DNA of 64,000 bases, from assembly GCA_038025085.1 (NCBI GenBank), contig CM076140.1:30987501-31051500 (forward strand). Direction: 5' to 3'. Source of the DNA: Tetragonia tetragonoides. Taxonomy: Eukaryota > Streptophyta > Magnoliopsida > Caryophyllales > Aizoaceae. Every line of letters begins with the position of its first letter. Within the stretch, counting starts at the first letter, position 1. The notes under the pieces were generated by a model. That model searched no databases. It was not told the DNA's origin and saw only the letters and a list, made by a program, of their open reading frames with translations. Positions 25,772 through 38,494 of this stretch are shown here, one piece after another. The position numbers were made by a program, and so were the translations under genes.

Positions 25772-28700
25772 GAAACAATCTTGGTGTAGTTTCATACTCA
25801 AGTGAATGCCAACAAAACATTTCGGTGCTTTCTCTTAATATACAACACAAACGAACTCAAATCTCTTTCACCTTACTCGTAAGAGCATTTAAAACGCGTA
25901 AATGCATTCAAAACTTTTAGTGGAAGCTTAATTGTACTTGTCAACATCCCTGGTGTTGTTTCACACTCAAAAGAATTCAAACAAAGTATCTGGATACTTT
26001 CTCTTAATATACAACACAAAAGAACTCAAATCTCTTTCACCCTATTCGTAAGAGCTGTTAAAACGCGTAAATGCATTCAAAAGCTTGAGTTGAAGCTTGT
26101 TTGTACTTGTAAACATCCTAGGTCAAGTTTCACACTCAAATGAATGCAAACAAAGTATTTGGAACTTTTGTCTTAATATACAACACAAAAGAACTCAAAT
26201 CTCTTTCCCCTACTCGTAAGAGCTTTTAAAACGCGTAAATGCATTCAAAAGCTTGAGTTGAAGCTTGTTTGTACTTGTCAACATCCCTGGTGTTGTTTCA
26301 CGCTCAAATGAATGCAAACAAATTATTTAGATACTTTCTCTTAATATACAACACAACTGAACTCAATTACTATCACCCTAGTCGTATGAGCTGTTAAAAC
26401 GCGTAAATGCATTCAAAAGCTTGAGTGGAAGCTTGTTTGCACTTGTAAACATCGTTGGTTTAGTTTCACACTCAAATGAATGCAAACAATGTATTTGGAT
26501 GCTTTCTCCTAATATACAACACAAACGAACTCAAATCTCTTTCACCCTATTCGTAAGAGCTTTTAAAATGCGTAAATGCATTCAAAACCCTGAGTGGAAG
26601 CTTGTTTATACTTGTCAACATCCCTGGTGTTGTTTCCCACTTAAAAGAATTCAAACAAAGTATTTTCATACTTTCTCTTAATATACAACACAAAAGAGCT
26701 CAAATCTCTTTCACCCTATTCGTAAGAGCTGTTAAAACGCGTAAATGCATTCAAAAGCTTGAGTTGAAGCTTGTTTGTACTTGTAAACATCCTAGGTGTA
26801 GTTTTACATTCAAATGAATTCAAACAAAGTATTTGGAAGCTTTCTGTTAATACAACACAAAATAACTCAAATCTCTTTCCCCTACTCGTAAGAGCTTTTA
26901 AAACGCGTAAATGCATTCAAAAGCTTGAGTTGAAGCTTGTTTTTACTTGTCAACATCTCTGGTGTTGTTTCACACTCAAATGAATGAAAACAAAGTATTT
27001 GGATACTTGCTCTTAATATACAACACAACTGAACTCAATTTCTATCACCCTAGTCGTATGAGCTGTTAAAACGCGTAAATGCATTCAAAAGCTTGAGTTG
27101 AAGGTTGTTTGTTCTTGTAAATATCATTGTTGTAGTTTCACACTTAAATGAATGCAAACAAAGTATTTGGATGCTTTCTCTTTATATACAACACAAAAGA
27201 ACTCAAATCTCTTTCACCCTACTCGTAAGAGCTTTTAAAACGCGTAAATGCATTCAAAAGCTTGAGTTGAAGCTTGTTTGTACTTTAAAACAATCTTTGT
27301 GTAGTTTCATACTCAACTGAATGCAAACAAAACATTTGGGTGCTTTCTCTTAATATAAAACACAAAAGAACTCAATCTCTATCACCCTAGTCGTAAGAGC
27401 TGTTAAAACGAGCAAATGCATTCAAAAGCTTGAGTTGAAGCTTGTTTGTACTTGTAAACATCAATGGTGAAGTTTCACACTCAAAAGAATGCAAACAAAT
27501 TATTTGGATACTTTCTTTTAATATAAAAACCAAAAGAGCTCAATTTCTATCACCCTAGTCGTAAGTGCTGTTAAAACGCGTAAATGCATTCAAAAGATTG
27601 AGTTGAAGCTTGTTTGTACTTGTAAACATCCTTGGTGTAGTTTCATACTCAAATGAATGCAAACAAAGTATTTGGATGCTTTCTCTTAATGTAAAACACA
27701 AAAGAACTCAATTTCTATCACCCTAGCTGTAAGAGCTTTTAAAACGTGTAAATGCATTCAAAAGCTTGAGTTGAAGCTTATTTGTACTTTTAAACATCCA
27801 TGGTGTATTTTCACACTCAAATGAATGCAAACATAGTATTTGGATGCTTTCTCTTAATAAACAACACAAAAGAACTCAAATCTCGTTCACCCTACTCGTA
27901 AGAGCTTTTAAAACGCGTAAATGCATTCGAAAGCTTGACTTGAAGCTTGTTTGTACTTGTAAACATCCTAGGTGTACTTTGACACTCAAATGAATGCAAA
28001 CAAAGTATTTGGATGCTTTCTATTAATATACAACACAAAAAAAAGTCAATTTTTATCACCCTAGTCGTAAGAGTTGTTAAAACGCGTAAATGCATTCAAA
28101 AGTCTGACGCTTGTTTGTACTTGTAAACATCCTTGGTGTATTTTCACACTCAAATGAATTCAAACAAAGCATTTGGATGCTTTCTCTTAATATACAACAC
28201 AAAAGAACTCAAATCTCTTTCACCCTACTCGTAAGAGGTTTTAAAACGCGTAATTGCATTAAAAAGCATGATTTAAATCTTGTTTGTACTTGTAAACAAC
28301 CCTGGTGTTGTTTCACACTCAAATGAATGCAAACAAATTATTTGGACACTTTCTCTAAATATACAACACAAAAGAACTCAATTTCTATCACCCTAGTCGT
28401 AAGAGCTGTTAAAACGCGTAAATGCATTCAAAATTCTGAAGCTTGTTTGTACTTATAAACATCCTTGGTGTATTTTCACGCTCAAACGAATTATAACAAA
28501 GCATTTGGATGCTTTCTCTTAATATACAACAGAAAAGAACTCAAATCTCTTTCACCCTAGTCGTAAGAGCTTTTAAAACGCGTAAATGCATTCGAAAGCT
28601 TGAGTTGAAGCTTGTTTGTACTTGTAAACATCCTAGGTGTACTTTGACACTCAAATGAATGCAAACAAAGTATTTAGATGCTTTCTGTTAATATACAACA

Positions 28701-29506
28701 CAAAAGAACTCAAATCACTTTCACCCTACTCGAATGAGCTTTTAAAACGCGTAAATGCATTCAAAAGCTTGAGTTGAAGCTTGTTTGTACTTTAAAACAT
28801 TCATGGTGTAGTTTCATACTCAGTCGAACGCAAACAAAACTTTTGGGTTCCTTCTCTTAATATACAACACAAAAGAACTCAATTTCTATCACCCTAGTCG
28901 TAGGAGCTGTTAAAATGCGTAAATGCATTTTAGAGTTTGAGTTGAAGCTTGTTTGTACTTGTAAACATCCTTGGTTTAGTTTCACCCTCAAATAAATGCA
29001 AACAAAGTATTTGGCTACTTTCTATTAATATACAACACAAAACAACTCAATTTCTATCCCCTAGTCGTAACAGCTGTTAAAACGCGTAAATGCATTCAAA
29101 AGGTTGAGTTGAAGCTAGTTTGTACTTGTAAACAGCCTAGGTGTAGTTTCACCTTCAAATCAATGCAAACAAAGAATTTGGATGCTTTCTCTTAATATAC
29201 AACACAAAAGAACTCAAATCTCGTTCACTCTACTCGTCTGAGCTTTTAAAACGCGTAAATGCATTCAAAAGCTTGAGTTGAATCTTGTTTGTACTTGTAA
29301 ACATCCTTAGTGTAGTTTCATACTCAAATGAATGCAAACAAAGTATTTGGATACTTTCACTTAATATACAACACAACTGAACTCAATTTCTATCACCCTA
29401 GTCGTATGAGCTGTTAAAACGCGTAAATGCATTCAAAAGCTTGAGTTGAAGCTTGTTTGTACTTGTAAACATCATTGGTGTAGTTTCACACTCAAATGAA
29501 TGCAAA
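25772..29506 (+). repeat. Segmental duplication copy 3 (about 3.7 kb)
   Basis: It matches copy 1 at an offset of 8390 bp, with only scattered single-base differences seen. It starts abruptly in mid-monomer (AAGCATGAGT joined to TGAAACAATC), which marks a recombination junction. It overlaps the first copy of the 2181-bp tandem pair, so the tandem duplication is the younger event. Confidence 0.8.
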
Positions 29507-29841
29507 TAAAGTATTTAGATGCTTTCTCTTAATATACAACACAAAAGAACTCAAATCTCTTTTACCCTACTCGTAAGAGATTTTAAAATGCGTAAATGTA
29601 TTCAAAAGCTTGAGTTGAAGCTTGTTTGTACTTGTCAAAATCTCTGGTGTTGTTTCACACTCAAAAGAATTCAAACAAAGTATTTGGATACTTTCTCCTA
29701 ATATATAACACAAAAGAACTCAAATCACTTTCACCCTACTCGAATGAGATTTTAGAACGCGTAAATGCTTCCAAAAGCTTGAGTTGAAGCTTGTTTGTAC
29801 TTTAAAACATTCTTGGCGTAGTTTCATACTCAAATGATTGC
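27661..29841 (+). repeat. 2181-bp tandem duplication, first copy
   Basis: Landmark AATGTAAAACAC is at 27688 and again at 29869, and every following variant repeats at 2181 bp, about 13 monomers. Few differences are visible between the copies, for example AAACGCG against AAATTGCG near 27912 and 30093. This points to a recent unequal exchange. Confidence 0.88.
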
Positions 29842-32022
29842 AAACAAAGTATTTGGATGCTTTCTCTTAATGTAAAACACAAAAGAACTCAATTTCTATC
29901 ACCCTAGCTGTAAGAGCTTTTAAAACGTGTAAATGCATTCAAAAGCTTGAGTTGAAGCTTATTTGTACTTTTAAACATCCATGGTGTATTTTCACACTCA
30001 AATGAATGCAAACATAGTATTTGGATGCTTTCTCTTAATAAACAACACAAAAGAACTCAAATCTCGTTCACCCTACTCGTAAGAGCTTTTAAATTGCGTA
30101 AATGCATTCGAAAGCTTGACTTGAAGCTTGTTTGTACTTGTAAACATCCTAGGTGTACATTGACACTCAAATGAATGCAAACAAAGTATTTGGATGCTTT
30201 CTATTAATATACAACACAAAAAAAAGTCAATTTTTATCACCCTAGTCGTAAGAGTTGTTAAAACGCGTAAATGCATTCAAAAGTCTGACGCTTGTTTGTA
30301 CTTGTAAACATCCTTGGTGTATTTTCACACTCAAATGAATTCAAACAAAGCATTTGGATGCTTTCTCTTAATATACAACACAAAAGAACTCAAATCTCTT
30401 TCACCCTACTCGTAAGAGGTTTTAAAACGCGTAATTCCATTAAAAAGCATGAGTTGAATCTTGTTTGTACTTGTAAACAACCCTGGTGTTGTTTCACACT
30501 CAAATGAATGCAAAAAAATTATTTGGACACTTTCTCTAAATATACAACACAAAAGAACTCAATTTCTATCACCCTAGTCGTAAGAGCTGTTAAAACGCGT
30601 AAATGCATTCAAAAGTCTGAAGCTTGTTTGTACTTATAAACATCCTTGGTGTATTTTCACACTCAAACGAATTATAACAAAGCATTTGGATGCTTTCTCT
30701 TAATATACAAAAGAAAAGAACTCAAATCTCTTTCACCCTAGTCGTAAGAGCTTTTAAAACGCGTAAATGCATTCGAAAGCCTGAGTTGAAGCTTGTTTGT
30801 ACTTGTAAACATCCTAGGTGTACTTTGACACTCAAATGAATGCAAACAAAGTATTTAGATGCTTTCTGTTAATATACAACACAAAAGAACTCAAATCACT
30901 TTCACCCTACTCGAATGAGCTTTTAAAACGCGTAAATGCATTCAAAAGCTTGAGTTGAAGCTTGTTTGTACGTTAAAACATTCTTGGTGTAGTTTCATAC
31001 TCAGTCGAACGCAAACAAAACTTTTGGGTTCCTTCTCCTAATATACAACACAAAAGAACTCAATTTCTATCACCCTAGTCGTAGGAGCTGTTAAAATGCG
31101 TAAATGCATTTTAAAGTTTGAGTTGAAGCTTGTTTGTACTTGTAAACATCCTTGGTTTAGTTTCACCCTCAAATAAATGCAAACAAAGTATTTGGCTACT
31201 TTCTATTAATATACAACACAAAACAACTCAATTTCTATCCCCTAGTCGTAACAGCTGTTAAAACGCGTAAATGCATTCAAAAGGTTGAGTTGAAGCTAGT
31301 TTGTACTTGTAAACAGCCTAGGTGTAGTTTCACCCTCAAATCAATGCAAACAAAGAATTTGGATGCTTTCTCTTAATATACAACACAAAAGAACTCAAAT
31401 CTCGTTCACTCTACTCGTCTGAGCTTTTAAAACGCGTAAATGGATTCAAAAGTTTGAGTTGAATCTTGTTTGTACTTGTAAACATCCTTAGTGTAGTTTC
31501 ATACTCAAATGAATGCAAACAAAGTATTTGGATACTTTCTCTTAATATACAACACAACTGAACTCAATTTCTATCACCCTAGTCGTATGAGCTGTTAAAA
31601 CGCGTAAATGCATTCAAAAGCTTGAGTTGAAGCTTGTTTGTACTTGTAAACATCATTGGTGTAGTTTCACACTCAAATGAATGCAAATAAAGTATTTAGA
31701 TGCTTTCTCTTAATATACAACACAAAAGAACTCAAATCTCTTTTACCCTACTCGTAAGAGATTTTAAAATGCGTAAATGTATTCAAAAGCTTGAGTTGAA
31801 GCTTGTTTGTACTTGTCAAAATCTCTGGTGTTGTTTCACACTCAAAAGAATTCAAACAAAGTATTTGGATACTTTCTCCTAATATATAACACAAAAGAAC
31901 TCAAATCACTTTCACCCTACTCGAATGAGATTTTAGAACGCGTAAATGCTTCCAAAAGCTTGAGTTGAAGCTTGTTTGTACTTTAAAACATTCTTGGCGT
32001 AGTTTCATACTCAAATGATTGC
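29842..32022 (+). repeat. 2181-bp tandem duplication, second copy
   Basis: This is the partner of 27661-29841. After its end the array continues with the ACATTAGGGTGC variant, found otherwise only at 25327, followed by several hundred bases matching 25331-25690 at an offset of 6700 bp. Confidence 0.88.
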
Positions 32023-35000
32023 AAACAAAACATTAGGGTGCTTTCTATTAATGTACAACACAAAAGAACTCAATCTCTATCACCCTAGTCGTAAGAGTTG
32101 TTAAAACGCGTAAATGCATTCAAAAGATCGAGTTGAACATTGTTTGTAGTTGTAAACATTCTTGGTGTAGCTTCACACTCAAATGAATGCAAACAAAGTA
32201 TTTGGATGCTTTCTCTTAATATAAAACACGAAAGAACTCAATTTCTATCACCCTAGCTGTAAGAGCTGTTAAAACGCGTAAATGCATTCAAAAGCTTGAG
32301 TTGAAGCTTGTTTGTACTTGTAAACATTAATGGTGAAGTTTCACACCCAAATGAATGCAAACAAAGTATTTGGATGCTTTCTCTTAATATACAACACAAA
32401 CGAACTCAAATCTCTTTCACCGTACTCGTAAGAGCTTTTAAAACGCGTAAATGCATTTAAACGCTTGAGTGGAAGCTTGTTTGTACTTGTAAACATCCCT
32501 GGTGTTTTTTCACACTCAAAAGAATGCAAACAAAGTATTTGGATACTTTCTCTTAATATAAAAAAAAAAAGAGAACTCAATTTCTATCACCCTAGTCGTA
32601 AGAGCTGTTAAAACGCGTAAATGCATTCAAAATCTTACGTTGAAGCTTGTTTGTACTTGTAAACATCCTAGGTGTAGTTTCACACTCAAATGAATGCAAA
32701 CGAAGTATTTTGATGCTTTCTCTTAATATAAAACACAAAAGAACTCAATTTCTATCAACCTAGCTGTAAGAGCTGTTAAAACGCGTAAATGCATTCAAAA
32801 TCTTGAGTTGAAGCTTATTTGTACTTTTAAACATCCATGGTGTATTTTCACACTCAAATGAATGCATACATAGTATTTGGATGCTTTCTCTTAATAAACA
32901 ACACAAAAGAACTCAAATCCCGTTCACGCGTTTTCACACTCAAATGAATGCAAACAAATCATTTGGACACTTTCTCTAAATATACAACACAAAAGAACTC
33001 AATTTCTATCACCCTAGTCGTAAGAGTTGTTTGTAAACGCGTAAATGCATTCAAAAGTCTGAAGCTTGTTTGTACTTGTAAACATCCTTGGTGTATTTGC
33101 ACACTCAAATGAATTAAAACAAAGCATTTGGATGCTTTCTGTTAATATACAACACAAAAGAACTCAATTTCTATCACCCTACTCGTAAGAGCTGCTAAAA
33201 TGCGTAAATGCATTCAAAAGCTTGAGTTGAAGCTTGTTTGTACTTGTAAACATCCTTGGTGTAGTTTCACACCCAAATGAATACAATCAAAGTATTTGGA
33301 TGGTTTCTCTTAAAACACAACACAAAAGAATTCAATTTCTATCACCCTAGTCTTAAGAGCTGTTAAAACGCGTAAATGCATTCAAAAACTTGAGTTGAAG
33401 CTTGTTTGTACTTCAAAACATTCTTGGTGTAGTTTCATACTCAAATGAATACAAACAAAGTATTTGGATGCTTTCTCTTAATATACAGCTAAAAGGAACT
33501 CAAATCTCTTTCACCCTACTCGTATGAGCTTCTAAAACGCGTAAATGCATTCAAAAACTTTAGTTGAAGCTTGTTTGTACTTTAAAACATTCTTGGTGTA
33601 GTTTCATACTCAAATGAATGCAAACAAAACATTTGGATGCTTTCTCTTAATATACAACACAAAAGAACTCATTCTCTATCACCCTAGTCGTAAGAGCTGT
33701 TAAAACGCGTAAATGCATTCAAAAGCTTGAGTTGAAGCTTGTTTGTACTTGTAAACATCCTGGGTGTAGTTTCACAGTCAAATGAATGCAAACAAATTAT
33801 TTGATGCATTCTCTTAATATACGACACAAAAGAACTCAATTTCCATCTCCCTAGTCGTAACAGCCTTTAACACGCGTAAATGCATTCAAAAGCTTTAGTT
33901 GAAGCTTGTTTGTACTTGTAAACATCCTTGGTGTATTTTCAAACTCAATTGAATGCAAACAATGTATTTGGATGCTTTCTCTTAATAAACAACACAATAG
34001 AACTCAAATCTCGTTCACCCTACTCATAACAGCTTTTAAAACGCCGAAATGCATTCAAAAGCTTGAGTTGAAGCTTGTTTGTACTTGCAAACATCCCTGG
34101 TGTTGTTTCACACTCAAATGAGTGCAAACAAATTATTTGGACACTTTCTCTAAATATACAACACAAAAGAACTCAGTTCTATCACCCTAGTCGTAAGAGC
34201 TGTTAAAACGTGTAAATGCATTCAAAAGTCTGAAGCTTAGTTGTACTTGTAAACATCCTTGGTGTATTTTCACACTCTAATGAATTAAAACAAAGCATTT
34301 GGATGCTTTCTCTTAATGTAAAACACAAAAGAATTCAAATCTCTTTCACCCTTCTCGTAAGTGTTTTTAAAACACGTAAATACATTCAAAAGCTTGAGTT
34401 GAAGCTTGTTTGTACTTGTAAACATCCTAGGTGTACTTTGACACTCAAATGAATGCAAACAAATTATTTGGACACTTTCTCTAAACATACAACTCAAAAG
34501 AACTCAATTTTTATCATCCTAGTCGTAAGTGCTGTTAAAACGCGTAAATGCATTCAAAAGCATGATTTGAAGCTTGTTTGTACTTGTAAACATCCTTGGT
34601 GTAGTTTCATACTCACATGAATATAAACAAAGTATTTGGATGCTTTCTCTTAATACACAACACAAAAGACCTCAATTTCGATCACCATAGTCGTAAGAGC
34701 TGTTAAAACGCGTAAATGCATTCAAAGGTTGAGTTGAAGCTTGTTTATACTTCAAAATATTCTTGGTGTAGTTTCATACTCAAATGAATGCAAACAAAGT
34801 ATTTGGATGTTTTCTCTTAATATACAATACAAAAGAACTCAAATCTCTATGACCCTAGTCGTAAGAGCTGTTAAAACGCGTAAATGCATTCAAAAGCTTG
34901 AGTTGAAGCTTTTTTGTACTTGTAAACATCCTTGGTGTAGTTTCAGACTCAAATGAATGCAAACAAAGTATTTGGATGCTTTCTCTTAATATACAACACA

Positions 35001-35758
35001 AAAGAACTCAATTTCTGTCTCCCTAGTCGTAAGAGCCGTTAGCACGCGTAAATGCATTCAAAAGCTTGAGTTGAAGCTTGTTTGTACTTGTAAACATCCT
35101 TGGTGTATTTTCACACTCAATTGAATGCAAACAAAGTATTTGAATGCTTTCTCTTAATAAACAACACAATAGAACTCAAATCTCATTCACCCTACTCATA
35201 AGAGCTTTTAAAACGCGTAAATGCATTCAAAAGCTTGAGTTGAAGCCTGTTTGTACTTGTAATCATCCATGGTGTTGTTTCACACTCAAATGAATGCAAA
35301 AAAATTATTTGGACACTTTCTCTAAATATACAACACAAAAGAATTCAGTTTCTATCACCCTAGTCGTAAGAGCTGTTAAAACGCGTAAATGCATTCAAAA
35401 TTTTGAGTTGAAGCTTGTTTGTACTTGTTTGTACTTCACACGCAAATGAATGCAAAAAAAGTATTTGGATCCTTTTTCTTAATATCCAACACAAAAGAAC
35501 TCAAATCTTCTTCACCCTACTCGTAAGAGTTTTTAAAACACGTAAATGCATTGAAAAGCTTCAGTTGAAGCTTGTTTGTACTTGTAAACATTCTAGGTGT
35601 ACTTCCACACTCAAATGAATGCAGACAAAGTATTTGGATGCTTTCCCTTAAAATACAACACAAAAGAACTCAAATCACTTTCCCCCTACTTGTATGAGCT
35701 TTTAAAACGCGTAAATGGATTCAAAAGCTTGAGTTGAAGCTTGTTTGTACTTTAAAAC

Positions 35759-36559
35759 TGATACGAAACAAACAGCAAGCTCGTTGGAATGAAACAATTT
35801 GATTTCTTTTTGTGTTTTTGTGTTTAGATAAAGAAAGCAATTAACTCTTAACTACAAAACGCAGCAATTAAGTACAAGTTTAGTCGCCTAAGAGGATCCC
35901 CACCCTTGCTAAACTCTCCCAAGCAATTAAGCACTAAGAAAGAATTAGTAGAAGCGTAAATACCCAAGCATAGCTTGTAAACAGAGGCGGTGCTCTATCA
36001 TGTGTATTCATTCATCAAATCTGATTTCTTACAATGAGAAGCAAGCTCTTTATAGACCAAGAACCCTAGAGGTATTTCTAGAAGCAAGCTAAGGTGGCAC
36101 AATGAGATAAGGCTCTCAAAAGGAGCCGTTTTTGTGGTCCTGACACTAACTCATAAGCATACTCGAATAGTACAATTTGGAGCGCCTCCTTTGTACGAAT
36201 CCACTAGGGGGTGCTGTTGTACCTTTTATCTTCATATTCTGCTGCTTTGCTGCCCACTCTATGCTATTTTCAAGCTATTTTTATCAACTACTAAGCCAAG
36301 GAACAAACTCCTTTTGTACGGCCTAATTAGTATGCATATTTAACAAAACAAAATGCAGAAGTTAGAGCTACACCTAAGCATTATTACAAGCATAATTAAG
36401 GACTAATTAAGCAAAGTAATTAAGGTATAACCCTTGTAATAGCTAGGATTATCCTTAAGAGCCTCTACATAACCAATGGTGCTAATGCTTGCAAAGACTT
36501 GATTATCGTCCATGCTTTCTTCCTTGTGCTCAGTTGAGTTGCTTGTTACACTCGTATCA
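35759..36559 (-). repeat. Element B 3' LTR (801 bp)
   Basis: Ends are TGATACGAAAC on the left and CTCGTATCA on the right, an inverted terminal pair of TGATACGA. The right end abuts a polypurine tract. The pol reading frame continues about 157 bp into this LTR. No second copy lies in the window. Confidence 0.88.
36048..36054 (-). promoter_or_regulatory. TATA-like box in element B LTR
   Basis: TATAAAG on the minus strand, about 510 bp downstream of the LTR start, a typical U3 promoter position. Function is inferred from position only. Confidence 0.5.
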
Positions 36560-37854
36560 TCCTCCCCTTCTTGATTTGGACTTGTCCTCAAGTCGTCCAA
36601 GTACTCATCTTCCATGTATGGAATAAGATCTCCAACATTAAAAGTACTAGAAACGCTTGAATCTCCTGGTAGCTCAACCTTGTAGTGATTGTCTCCAATT
36701 TGTTCAAGCACTTTGAATGGACCATCCGTTTGAGGATGATGAGAGGTACAAAAGAGCAAACGAGTACCAAGAAATCTCCATAAAGTTTTCCAAAAGTAAC
36801 TCAAGAACTTAGTGTCCCTATCTGGGACAATGGTCCTAGGAACACCATGAAGTCTCACTATCTCCTTGAAGAATAATTCAGTAACTTTGCTTGCATCATT
36901 CGTTTGATTACATGGGACAAAATGGGACATCTTAGAGAAACGATCAACCACCACCAAGATAGAATCTTTGCCTTGTTGTGTCCTAGGAAGAGCCTTAATG
37001 AAATCCATGCTCAAATCTTCCCAAGGACCATAAGGAACCAGGAGAGGCGTGTAAAGGCCTTTGTGAAAATGAGTCTTGGCTTGTTGGCAAGAAGAGCAAC
37101 AACCCACAAGCGCTTGAACATCACCAAGCATGCATGGCCAATGGAAATGCTCACATAAGATCTCATAAGTCTTGGTGTACCCAAAATGATCAGCTAGACC
37201 ACCTCCATGTGCCTCCTTGATCAACAAGTCCCTTATAGAGTTCTTAGGGACACAAAGCTTGTTGTTCTTAAATAAGAACCCTTCTTGCATGGTGAATTGC
37301 TTCTTAGCATTAGGGGCCTCTCGTTTGACAATACGAGCAAAGAAATCTTCCTCTAGGTAGAGGTCTTTGATGAAAGAAAAACCAAGTACAAGAGCCTCCA
37401 AGATAGAGAGCATTGAGTACCTTCTTGATAAAGCATCGGCCACTACGTTAGTCTTACCTTCCTTGTGTTTGGACACAAAGGAGAATGATTGCAAGAACTT
37501 TACCCACTTGGCATGCCGTGGATTGAGCTTAAGTTGGCCATTGATGTACTTCAAGGTCTCATGATCGAAATAGAGCACAAATTGTTTGGGCTTGAGGTAG
37601 TGCGCCCAATGATCAATAGCACGAATAAGAGCATAGAATTCTTTGTCATAGGTGCTGTAATTGAGCTTAGGACCACTCAGTTTCTCACTAAAGAAAGCAA
37701 TCGGCCTCTTCTCTTGAATCAAAACAGCCCCAATGCCAATTCCACTTGCATCACACTCAAGTTCATCACAATAAGACTCAAGCAAAGGTTTCACCAACAT
37801 AGGAACATCACAACCAACCAACGACTCTCCTTCTTCAACAACAAGCAAGCACAC
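36403..37854 (-). pseudogene. pol: pol remnant: RNase H and truncated integrase, RT deleted (element B)
   Basis: 483 codons open on the minus strand. It begins with the short pre-RT segment ([12 protein letters not shown]), which jumps straight to the RNase H catalytic motif CDASGIGIG (D near residue 35): the whole RT domain of more than 200 residues is missing in frame. RNase H is otherwise well kept ([16 protein letters not shown]). Integrase has its HHCC zinc finger (from H near residue 216 to CSSC near 257) and two catalytic aspartates (MDF near 284, PDRD near 345). HHPQTDG at about residue 376 is joined to the C-terminal block PFKVLEQIG, which removes the catalytic glutamate. The end (DLRTSP then the purine tract, then about 50 residues) lies in the LTR, as in CRM elements. 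The listed start is GTG. Related coding continues upstream to about 37900 in another frame, so this is not a true start. Confidence 0.9.
36560..36572 (-). other. Element B polypurine tract
   Basis: AAGAAGGGGAGGA on the minus strand ends exactly at the LTR TGATACGA. It is nearly identical to the tract of A2 (CAAAGAAGGGGAGTA), and part of the pol frame (QEGED) reads through it. Confidence 0.85.
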
Positions 37855-37915
37855 ACAATAACATTATCACACAACTCCTTTTCAGAGCTTTGGTTATTAA
37901 GCTCGTTTCTTCTTG

Positions 37916-38494
37916 GATTCTTGTTATTTGGTCTTTTATATTTCTTCTCCTAGTGGTATCAAGTGGAAAGGAGGAGTCTTGGACTTTCAAACAGCTCATT
38001 ATATTTCATCGCTCTCGCTGGATGAGCGACTGGCGCAGTCTTGGGATTTCTCTTATATCTGAAGTTCTAGAGGTAAAGTTTGTGACTTTCTTAGTTCTTT
38101 GGATTCCTAAGACATAGATCTACAAAACTCTCTTGGTGGAATTTTTATTTTGTCTTAGAAAGTCGTGAGATAATTCATGTTATTTGGCTCTATTTTATAT
38201 GCGTTTGAGCTGAAGCTAGTTGAAGCTTATATTTGGGTGATATAAGCTTGTAATCTTTTTGTCTTAACCTTTCTCTTCTTATTCTATATTTCTATCTCTC
38301 TCTCTTGTTCTATTGAAGCAAGAAGATCACACCCTCATTTCTCTAAACGTTTACATTGAACGTATTGAAATCTTAGGGGCTCATTTGTGATTTGCTTCCC
38401 AAAACACAATACCTTCTATTTCTGTCTAAACCAGCCACAAAACAAACACTTAAGCAAAATAGTTTGACAACACCCCAAAGAACCTTGCTACAAA
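37916..38494 (+). other. Leader upstream of the gag-pro frame
   Basis: An AT- and pyrimidine-rich non-coding stretch before gag. Segments near 37940-38120 resemble the A2 leader near 53400-53600 (TGGTATCAAGTGGAAAGG; TTCTTAGTTCTTTGGA). No PBS and no LTR are visible. The left end is the junction with the pol half. Confidence 0.65.

Larger units (their letters stand above)
10613..35758 (+). repeat. Satellite array, block 2 (about 25 kb)
   Basis: About 150 monomers in the same orientation as block 1, resuming inside a CACAAAAGAACTC segment after A1. The A/B monomer alternation persists. Large copy-paste structure is layered on top: a 673-bp duplication near 14.8-16.0 kb, segments of about 1.9-3.7 kb repeated at offsets of 4199 and 8390 bp, and a 2181-bp tandem pair at 27.7-32.0 kb, each noted separately. 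Small irregular monomers occur, for example a deletion at about 16497 joining CTACTC to GTAAATGCATTC, and fragments at about 33030 and 35424. No inserted element and no coding sequence was seen in this block. Confidence 0.95.
35759..37915 (-). mobile_element. Element B, 3' half: pol remnant plus 3' LTR
   Basis: The satellite stops at CTTTAAAAC and an LTR beginning TGATACGAAAC starts at 35759. On the minus strand the order is a pre-RT segment, RNase H, integrase, polypurine tract and 3' LTR. The reverse transcriptase domain is absent. The right boundary near 37915 is where minus-strand coding similarity ends and the plus-strand gag leader begins, so it is good only to about 20 bp. AAAAC at 35754-35758 would be the target duplication, but the opposite LTR is missing and it cannot be confirmed. 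Confidence 0.85.

Noticed and set aside
10613..35758. CENP-B box in the monomer
   Set aside because: I searched by eye for a TTCG....A..CGGG pattern and found nothing convincing.
36134..36343. Plus-strand 69-codon frame in the element B LTR
   Set aside because: It lies antisense within the LTR, has no recognisable features and is explained by the LTR.
37489..37953. Plus-strand 154-codon frame opposite element B pol
   Set aside because: Shadow of the RNase H coding sequence on the other strand; no domain of its own.
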